Shown: positions 1 through 8,619, counted from the first letter of the stretch. The stretch: 64,000 nt of DNA from Ruminococcaceae bacterium UBA3751 (GCA_002371215.1 DFGL01000027.1:1-64000); one strand, 5' to 3'. Numbers and translations are program-made. The notes: generated from the letters alone by a model not told the origin.

Positions 1-535
1 CGCCCGTACCGCCGAGGGTAAACGCGGGGCGAAGAACTACGGGATAGCCTATTTCCTCAGCGGCTTTTAATCCGTCCTCAAGAGTGTTGGTTATTTCGCT
101 CGGGAGAACGGGCTCGCCGAGAGTTTCGCAGAGCTCCTTGAATTTTTCCCTGTCCTCAGCTCTTTCAATAGCCTCGAAGGTTGTACCGAGAATTTCAACG
201 TCACATTCGCGCAGTACGCCTTTTCTTGCAAGCTGAACTGCGAGGTTAAGTCCCGTCTGTCCGCCGAGTGACGGAAGAATAGCGTCGGGGCGTTCATGGC
301 GTATAATACGCGCTACATATTCAAGATTGAGCGGTTCCATATACACCTTATCGGCAATATCGGTATCCGTCATAATAGTTGCAGGGTTGGAGTTGATAAG
401 AACTACCTCGTAGCCCTCCTCGCGCAGAGCGAGGCAGGCCTGAGTACCCGAATAGTCAAATTCGGCAGCCTGTCCGATTACGATAGGACCCGAGCCGATA
501 ACAAGCACCTTATGAATATCTGTACGCTTAGGCAT
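1..535 (-). CDS. carB: Carbamoyl-phosphate synthase large subunit, N-terminal part (cut by window edge)
   Basis: Large ammonia-using subunit of carbamoyl-phosphate synthase, which makes carbamoyl phosphate from bicarbonate, ATP and ammonia delivered by CarA for pyrimidine and arginine synthesis. Translating from the ATG at 535 gives [20 protein letters not shown], followed by the family's [12 protein letters not shown] segment, the [10 protein letters not shown] segment at about residues 45-55, and a GGQTGLNLA segment near residue 95, all typical of the first ATP-grasp half. About 178 of the usual ~1070 residues are inside the window; the frame is open at base 1. The start overlaps the end of carA by 8 bases, so the two are almost certainly translationally coupled. 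Confidence 0.97.
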   Translation of the reverse strand, partial: MPKRTDIHKVLVIGSGPIVIGQAAEFDYSGTQACLALREEGYEVVLINSNPATIMTDTDIADKVYMEPLNLEYVARIIRHERPDAILPSLGGQTGLNLAVQLARKGVLRECDVEILGTTFEAIERAEDREKFKELCETLGEPVLPSEITNTLEDGLKAAEEIGYPVVLRPAFTLGGTG

Positions 536-1625
536 TCTCTTCACTCTCCTTTCCCATTAAATCAATGAATTCATCAAAAAGATACGTACTGTCCTGCGGA
601 CCCGGAGCGCTCTCGGGATGATACTGTACCGAGAACAGCTTATTCTTTGGCGAGGCAACGCCCTCCGCAGTATTATCAAGCAGATTGAGGTGGGTAAGCT
701 CAAGCTCAGTCCCTTCAAGCGAAGCAACGTCAACGGCGTAGGAGTGATTCTGCGACGTGATTTCAAGCTTGCCCGTTTTCAGATTTTTAACGGGGTGGTT
801 ACCGCCTCTGTGGCCGAACTTCATCTTAAAGGTTTTAGCGCCGAGCGCAAGAGAAATCATCTGATGACCGAGGCAGATTCCGAAAATCGGTATTTTACCC
901 TTAAGCTCTTTTACGAGCTGAATAACCGTCTGAACGTCCTCGGGGTTACCGGGACCGTTAGAGAGAAACAGCCCGTCGGGTTTCATTGAGAGCACCTCGT
1001 CGGCAGTTATGTTATACGGAACTACCGTTACGTTACAGCCCTTTTCATTGAGCTTTCTAACAATATTCATCTTTATTCCGCAGTCAACTGCGATAACGTC
1101 AAACTTATGGTTCGGCGTTCTTGAATACCAGCGTTTTTTACAGGAAACGCGGCTTACCATATCAGTTGGAATCTGATAATCAAGAAGCATTTTATACGCT
1201 TCATCGTACGGCATATCCGCATCGCAGAGGAGCACCTTCTGGCTGCCCTCATCGCGGATAATTCTCGTTATCATTCTCGTATCCACTCCGCTGATACCGG
1301 GGATATCGTATTCATCAAGCACCTCGGCGAGAGTTTTTGTATAGCGGAAATTTGACGGAAGGTCGTTATATTCCCTGACGATAAGACCACCCATTGTAGG
1401 AACTCGTGTTTCAAAGTCCTCGTCGCAGATACCGTAGTTACCGATGAGAGGATAGGTCATACAAACCATCTGGTCGGTATAGGACGGGTCCGAAATAATC
1501 TCCTGATAGCCTACCATTGAGGTATTAAAAACTATTTCGTTAATTGCAATTTTATCGGCGCCGAAGCCGTAGCCGTAAAATTCCTTACCATTTTCAAGGA
1601 TTATCTTTTTGTTATATGGCTTCAT
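528..1625 (-). CDS. carA: Carbamoyl-phosphate synthase small (glutaminase) subunit
   Basis: Class I glutamine amidotransferase subunit that hydrolyses glutamine and channels ammonia to CarB. The 365-residue length is normal for the family. The N-terminal half carries the CarA-specific domain ([26 protein letters not shown]), and the C-terminal half carries the amidotransferase: SNGPGNPED near 222-230, the nucleophile Cys251 in GICLGHQ, and His336/Glu338 in QYHPES. All catalytic residues are present. The gene overlaps pyrC by 14 bases upstream and carB by 8 bases downstream, so pyrC-carA-carB form one tightly packed operon. Confidence 0.98.
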   Translation of the reverse strand: MKPYNKKIILENGKEFYGYGFGADKIAINEIVFNTSMVGYQEIISDPSYTDQMVCMTYPLIGNYGICDEDFETRVPTMGGLIVREYNDLPSNFRYTKTLAEVLDEYDIPGISGVDTRMITRIIRDEGSQKVLLCDADMPYDEAYKMLLDYQIPTDMVSRVSCKKRWYSRTPNHKFDVIAVDCGIKMNIVRKLNEKGCNVTVVPYNITADEVLSMKPDGLFLSNGPGNPEDVQTVIQLVKELKGKIPIFGICLGHQMISLALGAKTFKMKFGHRGGNHPVKNLKTGKLEITSQNHSYAVDVASLEGTELELTHLNLLDNTAEGVASPKNKLFSVQYHPESAPGPQDSTYLFDEFIDLMGKESEENA

Positions 1626-2883
1626 AAACTACCTCTCCTTTGCATATTGTAAGTACGTTTTTGGCGTAAACCTCCCAGTCCTTAAAGGGAGTTGCGCGTC
1701 CCATTGATTTAAACTCATCGGGATTAACGCGCCATTTTTTATCCAAATCAAGCAGCGCCAAATCGGCTACTGCGCCTTTTTCTATTTTACCGCCTTCAAG
1801 CGAGAAAATCTCACGCGGTTTAACGGACATCATATTTATCAGCTTTTCAAGGCTTATAAAACCCGTTTTGACAAGCTTTGTATAGAGGACCGAAAAAGCG
1901 GTTTCAAGCCCTACGACGCCCATTGCAGAGCCCTTGAGCCCCTTGCTCTTTTCCTCGGCTGAATGGGGCGCGTGGTCGGTTGCAATTACGTCAACCGTGC
2001 CGTCAAGCACTCCGTTAAGCAGCGCCTTTTTATCATCCTCCGAACGCAGGGGCGGATTCATTTTAAAACGCCCGTCCTCCTGCAAATCCTTATCGCAGAG
2101 AGTCAGATAATGCGGTCCCGTTTCACAGGTAACTTTAACTCCGCGCGCCTTTGCTTTTCTTATAATATCAACGCTTTCCTTAGTTGATATATGGCAGACG
2201 TGGTACTGACAGCCCGTTTTTTCAGCGAGCTTACAGTCGCGCTCTATCTGAGCCCACTCGCTTTCGGAGCATATTCCCTTATGCCCGTGGGCTTTGGCGT
2301 ATTCGCCGTCGTGGATATATCCTCCGTTTAAAAGGCTGTTTACTTCGCAGTGGGCTGAAATAATTTTACCGAGAGCGGCGCATTTTTCCATTGCCCGTTC
2401 CATATCCTCTTCCTTCTGAACGCCGCAGCCGTCGTCCGAAAAGCCGACTGCCTTATCCTTCAGCGCTTCAAAGTCAACGAGCTCTCCGCCGCCCGTTCTG
2501 CCCTTTGTGATTGAGGCGAAGGGATAGACCTTTATAACCGCGTCGCGCTCAATAATATCCGTCTGCACCTTTAGGCCCTCGGGGCTGTCGGGTACGGGGT
2601 TAACGTTTGGCATGGGACAGACCGCAGTATAACCAGCGCTCGCCGCGGCAAGCGTACCCGTTTTTATTGTTTCTTTATATGAAAAACCGGGCTCGCGAAG
2701 ATGAACGTGTACATCAACGAAACCCGGAATTAAATACTTACCCTTACAATCAAAAACACTTATAGCCCCATCAGCAGAAATATCGTTGCCGATAGAATCA
2801 ATAATACCGTCTTTGATTAAAACGTCGTTCTTAAAAAAACAATCTCCCGAAAAAACGAGAGCATCCTTGAGAAGCATTGTCAT
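1612..2883 (-). CDS. pyrC: Dihydroorotase
   Basis: Zinc amidohydrolase that cyclises N-carbamoyl-aspartate to dihydroorotate, the third step of UMP synthesis. At 423 residues it matches the class I (PyrC/AllB-like) length. Metal ligands are visible as DVHVHLREPG (His59, His61), followed by the GTLAAASAGYTAVCPMPN segment, a later CHISTKES segment and ATDHAPHS near residue 300. Two ATGs lie two codons apart (2883 and 2877); a GGAAGGGG ribosome binding site a few bases upstream fits either. It is the first gene of the operon behind a consensus promoter. The leader is only about 20 bases, so there is no room for a PyrR-type attenuator. Confidence 0.97.
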   Translation of the reverse strand: MTMLLKDALVFSGDCFFKNDVLIKDGIIDSIGNDISADGAISVFDCKGKYLIPGFVDVHVHLREPGFSYKETIKTGTLAAASAGYTAVCPMPNVNPVPDSPEGLKVQTDIIERDAVIKVYPFASITKGRTGGGELVDFEALKDKAVGFSDDGCGVQKEEDMERAMEKCAALGKIISAHCEVNSLLNGGYIHDGEYAKAHGHKGICSESEWAQIERDCKLAEKTGCQYHVCHISTKESVDIIRKAKARGVKVTCETGPHYLTLCDKDLQEDGRFKMNPPLRSEDDKKALLNGVLDGTVDVIATDHAPHSAEEKSKGLKGSAMGVVGLETAFSVLYTKLVKTGFISLEKLINMMSVKPREIFSLEGGKIEKGAVADLALLDLDKKWRVNPDEFKSMGRATPFKDWEVYAKNVLTICKGEVVYEAI

Positions 2884-2910
2884 AGGCGTGCCCCTTCCTT
2901 TCGGGAGTTT

Positions 2911-2939
2911 ATTATATTATAAAATTAATTAGGTGTCAA
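2911..2939 (-). promoter_or_regulatory. Sigma-A promoter of pyrC-carA-carB
   Basis: On the minus strand TTGACA (2939-2934), a 17-base spacer and TATAAT (2916-2911) give a perfect consensus housekeeping promoter. The pyrC ATG lies about 28 bases downstream of the -10 box. Confidence 0.9.
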
Positions 2940-2969
2940 TATGTAAAAAGATACAAATTTATGACAATT

Positions 2970-3154
2970 TAATTCGGAAAGCGGAATTCGGAATTGTGGG
3001 TGGGACACCCGCACCCGATTATAACGGAGCGTCCGGGGGGTCGCTCCCTACAATGGTTTTATTTCAACGGATTTCGTAATTCTAAATCTAAATCCTAAAT
3101 CCTAAATCCTTAATCCTTAATTTGCGGACGGGCGCAGATACCCGCCCCTACAAT
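2970..3154. repeat. Composite intergenic repeat, copy 1
   Basis: Non-coding stretch between pyrC and the histidine kinase gene. It starts with a 25-base segment (2971-2995, AATTCGGAAAGCGGAATTCG then GAATT) that recurs exactly at 8491-8515. It continues with GC-rich inverted repeats that end in CCCTACA, then an AT-rich tandem heptad tract (3077-3123, unit close to AAATCCT), then a second GC-rich hairpin (GGACGGG ... CCCGCCCCTACA, 3124-3152). No gene or classical terminator is seen here. Confidence 0.7.
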
Positions 3155-3155
3155 C

Positions 3156-5435
3156 TTAACTTTTGGGTTTCGGGAGCATAACCTGAGCCTTGAACAAATC
3201 GCCGTCAATGGTGAGGTTGAGGTGACCGCCCTGCGCTTTGCAGAGATTATCGGCAATTGAAAGCCCTAAGCCGTTACCCTCCTTGTTTCTTGACTCATCC
3301 CCTCTTACAAAGCGTTCCTTAAGCTCCTGAGCGGAGATATTAAGAGGCTCTGCGGAGATATTCTTTATTTCAAAAATGCTGTAATTCTGAGTTTCATAAA
3401 CGCTGCAGTAAACCCTGCTTCCCACGGCGGAATACTTTCTTGCGTTTGAAAGGAGGTTTTCAAGAATACGGTAGGTTTTATTACCGTCCGCAAATGCTCC
3501 GATATTTGCGCCATTATCGCTGAAAACAAGGTCAAGCCCGTTTTCAGCAAACTCCTGCTGGCGCTCGTATACCGCCTGTGCGCCGAGCTCGGTAAGGGAG
3601 AGGTTTACGGGGTTAAGATTTATAACTCCGCTCGTTATTTTTGAGGCTTCAACAAGGTCGTCAATAAGCTTTTTAAGCCTTGAGCCCTTTTCATCAAGAA
3701 CGCTTATATACTCCCTTGCGTTTTCATCCTGAATATCGCAGGATTTCAGAAGGTCAACGTAGGTTATAATTGAGGTAAGCGGCGTTTTTAAATCGTGGGA
3801 AACGTTTGTTATAAGCTCCGTTCTCATATGCTCGTCTCGCACAGCCTGAGCTACTGCGTTTTCAAGCTCCTGCTTTGTATAGCTTACGGACGAGGCAAGG
3901 CATTTCAGCGATTGCGGAAGCTTATTATAATCAACCTGCGGTATCTGCCTGTAATGCGCGGCGGTAATTATTTTATCAAGCTGAATAATATACCACACTG
4001 CATAAACGGCAACTCCGATATTAAACAGTATAACGAGTATTCCGGTTATTCCCGCTAAGCCCGTCAGTCCATGAAATACAGACAGCACAATTGCCCAAAA
4101 GAACACAGAATTAATTATTGCGTAAATAACAAGCGCATTGGTCAGAGGCTTTTTAAAGTTTTCAGGCTTAAAGCTAAGCGCCTCTTTAAGCGTTTTGAAA
4201 ACAAATCTAATGGGCTTAAATACAAGCGGATAAAAGAGAAAGTTTTTATAAATTGGCTTTTCACTTTTGCAAACGCGGATAAACGAGCTTATAAATTCAA
4301 TTATAAGACAGTACATCAGCGATACAATTAGCAGCGACGCTATACCGTAAATCCTGCTGAAAACAAAGGCGTGAGGAACAAGCGATTTCTCGGAAACCCA
4401 CGCCCATAACAATACAAGCCCTGCAAACAGTCCTCCGCTGATAAGAAGGTGTAAATCGCTCGGGATATAGTCAATGAAAATGCGCTTTACCTTACCGTTT
4501 TCATCCTTAGTTCCGCAGAGGATTAAATAAAGCAGAGCCGAAATTCCTGCAAGAGCAAGCATTATGAAGAAGCTGATAAGAAGCTGTTTGGGGTTGACGC
4601 TACGCTCTTTCTCTGCAAAATGAATATAGCTAATTATACTATCCGTATTGCTATCTGCTTCGTCAATATACACGTAGTATTCATCATTTTTAAAAATATC
4701 CTTGTTAACTTCGCTTTCGCTGAAAAGCCCTTTGAATTTATCGGAGGTCTGAATTTTTCCGTCCTTAAAAACGAAGGCGTATTCGTGATTGAGAACGTTA
4801 TTTAATTCGGATTCATTGCTGAAGTTAGTTACATATGTTTTTGCTTTATTATTTTTAACATAGTAATAAAAGTCGCCGTGAATTCTGCCCTGCTCTTCTG
4901 CTGCGTTATTAAGAGATTTAATATATTCGCCGTTTTCGATATATTCGGTATAGCGGAGATTGACTTTGGCTTTTACGGTTTCTATACTGTCCCCGTAAAC
5001 AATCTGCGCTTTTTCATTGGGCGTTTCAAGGGAGAACCAGACGCTTACACCGCCGATTGAGATATCAAAGCTGTTGGTATATGGCTCACCGCGTTCGCCG
5101 TTTGTTTCATCATAATCATTAATAATACTGTTTACGTTTTTTTCACGCGACGCTTCAAGCTCCCTTTTGCAGTATTCCGTATCCTTTGCAAGAAGGAGGA
5201 TATCGGCAGAATGAACGTCAGAGCCTATAAAGGCTTCAAGATGATTTGACTCGGAAATCGGAGTGTTTTCGTTTACTATGTAATTATCGTTATTAATTAC
5301 TTCATCAAGGCTATACGCCTTTGAATAATTGAACAGCTCTACGGCGTTGAAATATGCGCCGGCAAAGAATACTACCGAAAGAATAACGAGCAGTATTCTG
5401 ATAAAAATATTAGTATTTCTGTACTTTGTAGCCAA
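3156..5435 (-). CDS. Membrane sensor histidine kinase with large extracytoplasmic domain
   Basis: Sensor of a two-component system, partner of the response regulator just upstream. The start is TTG at 5435, chosen because AAGGTGG lies 8-9 bases before it; it overlaps the regulator by 26 bases. Residues about 10-30 are a membrane anchor, about 30-285 an extracytoplasmic region without a recognised domain, and about 285-480 contain several further membrane helices. The kinase core follows: H-box NVSHDLKTPLTS with His547, N-box ENLLSNARKYS near 660, and a GNGLGLSIAD ATP-lid motif near 720. The stimulus is unknown. The multi-helix layout differs from the simple two-helix VanS/PhoR plan. Confidence 0.93.
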   Translation of the reverse strand: MATKYRNTNIFIRILLVILSVVFFAGAYFNAVELFNYSKAYSLDEVINNDNYIVNENTPISESNHLEAFIGSDVHSADILLLAKDTEYCKRELEASREKNVNSIINDYDETNGERGEPYTNSFDISIGGVSVWFSLETPNEKAQIVYGDSIETVKAKVNLRYTEYIENGEYIKSLNNAAEEQGRIHGDFYYYVKNNKAKTYVTNFSNESELNNVLNHEYAFVFKDGKIQTSDKFKGLFSESEVNKDIFKNDEYYVYIDEADSNTDSIISYIHFAEKERSVNPKQLLISFFIMLALAGISALLYLILCGTKDENGKVKRIFIDYIPSDLHLLISGGLFAGLVLLWAWVSEKSLVPHAFVFSRIYGIASLLIVSLMYCLIIEFISSFIRVCKSEKPIYKNFLFYPLVFKPIRFVFKTLKEALSFKPENFKKPLTNALVIYAIINSVFFWAIVLSVFHGLTGLAGITGILVILFNIGVAVYAVWYIIQLDKIITAAHYRQIPQVDYNKLPQSLKCLASSVSYTKQELENAVAQAVRDEHMRTELITNVSHDLKTPLTSIITYVDLLKSCDIQDENAREYISVLDEKGSRLKKLIDDLVEASKITSGVINLNPVNLSLTELGAQAVYERQQEFAENGLDLVFSDNGANIGAFADGNKTYRILENLLSNARKYSAVGSRVYCSVYETQNYSIFEIKNISAEPLNISAQELKERFVRGDESRNKEGNGLGLSIADNLCKAQGGHLNLTIDGDLFKAQVMLPKPKS

Positions 5436-6099
5436 GACCGTACACCACCTTTAAATATTTTGGTTCTTTCGGGTTTATTTCTATTTTTTCACGGATGTTG
5501 CGTATATGTACGGTTACGGTTTTTTCAACGCCGAAGGACGCCTCCTGCCATACTGCCTCATAAATCTGCGACGAGGAGAGGACGGCGTTCATATTTTTCA
5601 TAAGGTATTCAAGAATCTGATATTCGCGCGCCGTAAGCTGAACGGGCTCGCCGTCAACGGTTACGAGCTTTGTTTTTGTATCCAGAACAAGCCCTCCCGT
5701 TACAAGCTGATTCTCCGTTATCTTCATTGAGCCGAGCGAGGAATAGCGTCTTATCTGACTCTTTACCCTTGCGAGCAGCTCAAGCGGATTGAACGGCTTT
5801 GTCACATAGTCGTCGGCGCCGAATGACAAACCTGTGATTTTATCCGTATCCTCGCTTTTTGCAGAAAGAAGAATAATCGGGAAATTATACTTTTCGCGCA
5901 GCTTCAGCGTTGCCGAAAGTCCGTCAAGCTCGGGCATCATAATATCAAGCACGAGGCAGTGAATTTCATTATTCTCAGCTAAAGCGAGCGCTTCCCTTCC
6001 GTTTTCAGCACACAAAACGTTATAGCCCTCGTTTTCAAGATAAATCCTTATTGAATTTAAAATCGCCTTATCGTCGTCACAAACAAGAACATTGTACAT
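5410..6099 (-). CDS. OmpR/PhoB-family response regulator
   Basis: DNA-binding response regulator of 229 residues. The receiver domain has the acidic pair near residues 8-10 (CDDD), phospho-acceptor Asp52 in VLDIMMPELDG, Ser79 and Lys101 in DDYVTKPF, all as expected. The C-terminal winged helix (from about 125) shows LTAREYQILEYL and ends VHIRNIREKIE...VVYGLGYK, typical of OmpR/PhoB proteins. An AGGAGGAG ribosome binding site precedes the ATG. The kinase gene overlaps its end, so the pair is co-transcribed. Its target genes cannot be told from the sequence. Confidence 0.96.
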   Translation of the reverse strand: MYNVLVCDDDKAILNSIRIYLENEGYNVLCAENGREALALAENNEIHCLVLDIMMPELDGLSATLKLREKYNFPIILLSAKSEDTDKITGLSFGADDYVTKPFNPLELLARVKSQIRRYSSLGSMKITENQLVTGGLVLDTKTKLVTVDGEPVQLTAREYQILEYLMKNMNAVLSSSQIYEAVWQEASFGVEKTVTVHIRNIREKIEINPKEPKYLKVVYGLGYKVQKY

Positions 6100-6196
6100 A
6101 TACTCTCCTCCTTGGCTACCATATTACTATGCCAAAGGCAAAACGATTTAAAGAAAAAATAAAGATATTTCAAAGATAGTTTAACACAGATAGGTG

Positions 6197-6225
6197 TTGA
6201 TTACAACGCATTATTATGGTAATAT
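6197..6225 (+). promoter_or_regulatory. Candidate promoter for dut
   Basis: TTGATT, a 17-base spacer and TAATAT on the plus strand upstream of dut. An alternative -10 (TATAAT) lies a little downstream without a good -35. This is plausible but weaker than other promoters in the window. Confidence 0.45.
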
Positions 6226-6238
6226 TATTTTATAATCA

Positions 6239-6287
6239 CACCTCATCCGGCTGCTATCTGCAGCCACCTTCCCCTCAAGGGGAAGGC
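6239..6287 (+). repeat. Dispersed double-hairpin element (type A), copy in dut leader
   Basis: CACCTCATCC followed by a variable hairpin (GGCTGC-tatct-GCAGCC) and a constant hairpin (CCTTCCCCT-ca-AGGGGAAGG). The same architecture recurs at 42727-42774 with a different but still self-complementary first stem. It lies between the candidate promoter and the dut ribosome binding site. Confidence 0.75.
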
Positions 6288-6310
6288 AAAACGGTTTTAA
6301 GGAGATAATT

Positions 6311-6829
6311 ATGGAGAGAATTGCGGAATTTATTAAGGTAAGCTTTGAACAGTTTGAGAAGGACTGGCTTAAAAACTTCCCTGAAACTAAAGACGTTAAA
6401 GCTGTTTATGAAGGAATCAAAATGCCTAAAAGGGCAACCTCGGGCTCGGCGGGATATGATTTTTACGCGCCCGCAAACATCGTTCTTGAAAAGGGCAAAT
6501 CGGTACTTATTCCCACGGGAATACGCTCTAAGATAAACGAGGGCTGGGTGCTTTCAATTTACCCGCGCTCGGGACTCGGTTTTAAACACAGAGTACAACT
6601 CGATAATACAGTTGGTATAATCGACAGCGATTATTATAACTCCTCAAACGAGGGGCACATTATGATTAAGCTCTCCTGCGACGCGCACGACGAAGGGCAC
6701 AGGGTTGAGCTTTCCTGCGGCGACGGCTTTGCTCAGGGAATATTCACTCAGTTCGGAATTACAGTTGACGACAGCGCTGACGGAATCAGAGACGGCGGCT
6801 TCGGAAGCACAAGCAAGGGGGAAAAATAA
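6311..6829 (+). CDS. dut: dUTP diphosphatase (trimeric dUTPase family)
   Basis: Hydrolyses dUTP to dUMP and pyrophosphate, limiting uracil in DNA and feeding thymidylate synthesis. The 172-residue protein has a ~40-residue N-terminal extension before the usual core. The five conserved motifs are recognisable in order: SAGYDFYAPA, PRSGLGFKH, VGIIDSDYYNSSNEG, FAQGIFTQFG and a C-terminal GFGSTS. AAGGAGA precedes the ATG. The middle of the protein is slightly longer than in the short bacterial enzymes. It is probably co-transcribed with the following GH3 gene. Confidence 0.9.
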   Translation: MERIAEFIKVSFEQFEKDWLKNFPETKDVKAVYEGIKMPKRATSGSAGYDFYAPANIVLEKGKSVLIPTGIRSKINEGWVLSIYPRSGLGFKHRVQLDNTVGIIDSDYYNSSNEGHIMIKLSCDAHDEGHRVELSCGDGFAQGIFTQFGITVDDSADGIRDGGFGSTSKGEK

Positions 6830-6830
6830 G

Positions 6831-7937
6831 ATGAAGAAAAGATTTATAAAAGCGCTTTGCATTGCGCTTTCTATAATTACCGTATTTTCTTCAACTCTTT
6901 TCGCCTCTGCTGCCGAAAGCACAAAAACTACCGAGGACAGGGTTAACGAAATTCTTTCGCAGATGACTCTGAAAGAAAAAATCGCCCAGATGATTCTTTA
7001 CGACGTACCCTCTAAACCGAAGAAAATGCAGAGAAAATACCAGTTCGGCGGTTACCTGCTTTTTGCGGACTCCTTTGAGAATGAGACGAAGGCGGGTATC
7101 AGAAAGAAGATTAAGGGCTGGCAGAAGGTTTCCAAGGTAAAAATGCTCATCGCCGTTGACGAAGAGGGCGGAAACATAAACAGGGTTTCAAAATTCAGTC
7201 AGTTCCGCACCGCTCCCTTCCCCTCCCCCTCACAGCTCAGAAAAAGCGGCGGAATAACTGCCGTTGCGGCAGACAGCAGAGAAAAAGCGCAGTTTTTAAA
7301 GGCGCTCGGAATAAATACAGACCTTGCTCCCGTTGCCGATACGCCGTACAAAGCGAGCAATTATATTGCGGGAAGGGCGTATTCAACAAGCACAAAGAAA
7401 AACGCGCGCTTTGTAAGCACGGTTGTTACTCAGTTTAACGCCAATCAATGCGTAAGCTGCCTGAAACACTTCCCCGGTTACGGCGGAAACGGCAACACGC
7501 ACACCGATATAATAAGAGATAAGAGAAAACTCTCGGTTTACGAAAAGCGCGACCTCGTTCCGTTTAAAGCCGGAATTGAATCGGGAGCGCCGATGATACT
7601 TGTTAACCACGATATTATTAAGGCGTTTGATAAGAAAAACCCCGCTTCAATCTCCAAAAAGGTACACACCTATATGAGAAAGAAGCTCGGCTACAAAGGG
7701 GTAATAATGACGGATTCGCTAAATATGGCGGCGGCAAGAGACTTTGTAGGCAACGATTCAAAGCTCGCGGTAAAAGCAGTTAAAGCCGGTAACGATATGC
7801 TTTGTACCGGCAACGGAATTATTGCGATAAACGCTATATATAAAGCTGTTAAAAAAGGCAATATAAAAGAAAAGCAGATTAACAACAGCGTAAGAAGAAT
7901 TTTAAGAATGAAAATTAAATACGGAATAATTAAATAA
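6831..7937 (+). CDS. Secreted glycoside hydrolase family 3 protein, NagZ-like
   Basis: Likely exported beta-N-acetylglucosaminidase-type GH3 enzyme. The start at 6831 is chosen because the protein then begins with a clear signal peptide (MKKRFIKALCIALSIITVFS, cleavage after about ASA) and AAGGGGG lies 9 bases upstream; it begins one base after the dut stop codon. A single catalytic domain of about 340 residues follows, as in NagZ, with no second GH3 domain. Visible motifs are AVDEEGG near 110, KHFPGYGG near 215 and VIMTDSLNM near 295, which holds the nucleophile Asp. The Asp of the Asp-His acid/base dyad appears to be Asn (GNTHTD), so activity is uncertain. The substrate could be peptidoglycan or host glycans. 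Confidence 0.88.
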   Translation: MKKRFIKALCIALSIITVFSSTLFASAAESTKTTEDRVNEILSQMTLKEKIAQMILYDVPSKPKKMQRKYQFGGYLLFADSFENETKAGIRKKIKGWQKVSKVKMLIAVDEEGGNINRVSKFSQFRTAPFPSPSQLRKSGGITAVAADSREKAQFLKALGINTDLAPVADTPYKASNYIAGRAYSTSTKKNARFVSTVVTQFNANQCVSCLKHFPGYGGNGNTHTDIIRDKRKLSVYEKRDLVPFKAGIESGAPMILVNHDIIKAFDKKNPASISKKVHTYMRKKLGYKGVIMTDSLNMAAARDFVGNDSKLAVKAVKAGNDMLCTGNGIIAINAIYKAVKKGNIKEKQINNSVRRILRMKIKYGIIK

Positions 7938-7960
7938 ATCGTACGGTTGCGGCATTATAA

Positions 7961-8040
7961 AAACTGAGGGTTATGCAATCCCTCAGTTTCGTCGCTCCGC
8001 TTCTCAACAGGCTCCCTTTACACAAGGGAGCCTTATTTTT
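7961..8040 (+). terminator. Double hairpin terminator region, overlapping a type B repeat
   Basis: Two perfect stems follow the GH3 stop: AAACTGAGGG/CCCTCAGTTT (7961-7989) and GGCTCCCTT-tacac-AAGGGAGCC (8010-8032), the latter followed by TTATTTTTA. It would end plus-strand transcription from dut-GH3. The second stem with its TACAC loop recurs at 42688-42710, so the terminator is part of a dispersed repeat. Confidence 0.7.
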
Positions 8041-8380
8041 ATAATCCGAAAGATACGGAAATGGCATGGTTGATTTTTCCCATATCGTTATTATCAAGCG
8101 TGCCCATTTTTTCGCGAAGGCGCTGTTTGTCGATAGTTCTGACCTGCTCAAGAAGGACTACGCTGTCCCTTGAAAGACCGCAATCCGCTGCGTTAACCTC
8201 AATATGAGTAGGCAGATTGTTTTTATCCTGACGAGAGGTAATTGCCGCCGCGATTACGGTTGGCGAAAACTTATTGCCAACGTCGTTTTGCACTATAAGT
8301 ACGGGGCGCACGCCTCCCTGCTCCGAGCCTACGACGGGGCTTAAATCCGCATAGTAGATATCTCCGCGTTTTACAAGCAT
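8039..8380 (-). CDS. MazF/PemK-family endoribonuclease toxin (NdoA/EndoA-like), no antitoxin next to it
   Basis: Sequence-specific mRNA interferase of 113 residues, full length for the family. The N-terminus VKRGDIYYADLSPVVGSEQG, then GVRPVLIVQND and AAITSR, carry Arg25 and Thr48, which match the catalytic pair of Bacillus subtilis NdoA (family knowledge). AAAGGGTG precedes the ATG. In many Firmicutes a small antitoxin gene sits immediately upstream. Here the 230 bases upstream contain no open frame with a start and ribosome binding site longer than about 10 codons, so the toxin looks solitary. The antitoxin may be encoded elsewhere, or the protein may have another role. Confidence 0.92.
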   Translation of the reverse strand: MLVKRGDIYYADLSPVVGSEQGGVRPVLIVQNDVGNKFSPTVIAAAITSRQDKNNLPTHIEVNAADCGLSRDSVVLLEQVRTIDKQRLREKMGTLDNNDMGKINHAISVSFGL

Positions 8381-8482
8381 TTTATCACCCTTTTAATTAT
8401 GTTCTGATATTATTGTTTACAAAAACAGTAAAATTTAAACATCTGTTTTATTATATTCAGAAAATAATAAAAGGAGCTTCAT

Positions 8483-8583
8483 TAATTCGGAATTCGGAAA
8501 GCGGAATTCGGAATTAACGGGCGGGTATTCAGACACGTCCCTACGGTTTGTTTAATTCTTAATTCTTAATTCTTAATTCTTAT
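8483..8583. repeat. Composite intergenic repeat, copy 2
   Basis: Contains the same 25-base segment as 2971-2995 (here 8491-8515), then GGGCGGG...CGTCCCTAC, then four near-perfect copies of the heptad AATTCTT (8554-8582). The order of parts matches the copy at 2970-3154. Confidence 0.7.
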
Positions 8584-8590
8584 CCATAAA

Positions 8591-8619
8591 TGAAAGAACG
8601 GGCAACGCCCGTTCTTTCA
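8591..8619. terminator. Strong inverted repeat at the 3' end of the transglutaminase-like gene
   Basis: GAAAGAACGGGC-aac-GCCCGTTCTTTC forms a 12-bp stem whose 3' arm overlaps the stop codon of the minus-strand gene. The T-run is poor on the minus strand and better on the plus strand (ATTTTGTTTT), so termination direction is uncertain. Confidence 0.6.

Noticed and set aside
2884..2910. PyrR attenuator or riboswitch in the pyrC leader
   Set aside because: The transcript leader from the consensus promoter is only about 20 bases, too short for any known pyr attenuator.
3077..3123. CRISPR array in the heptad repeat tracts
   Set aside because: Units are 7 bases, contiguous and without spacers; no cas genes are near.
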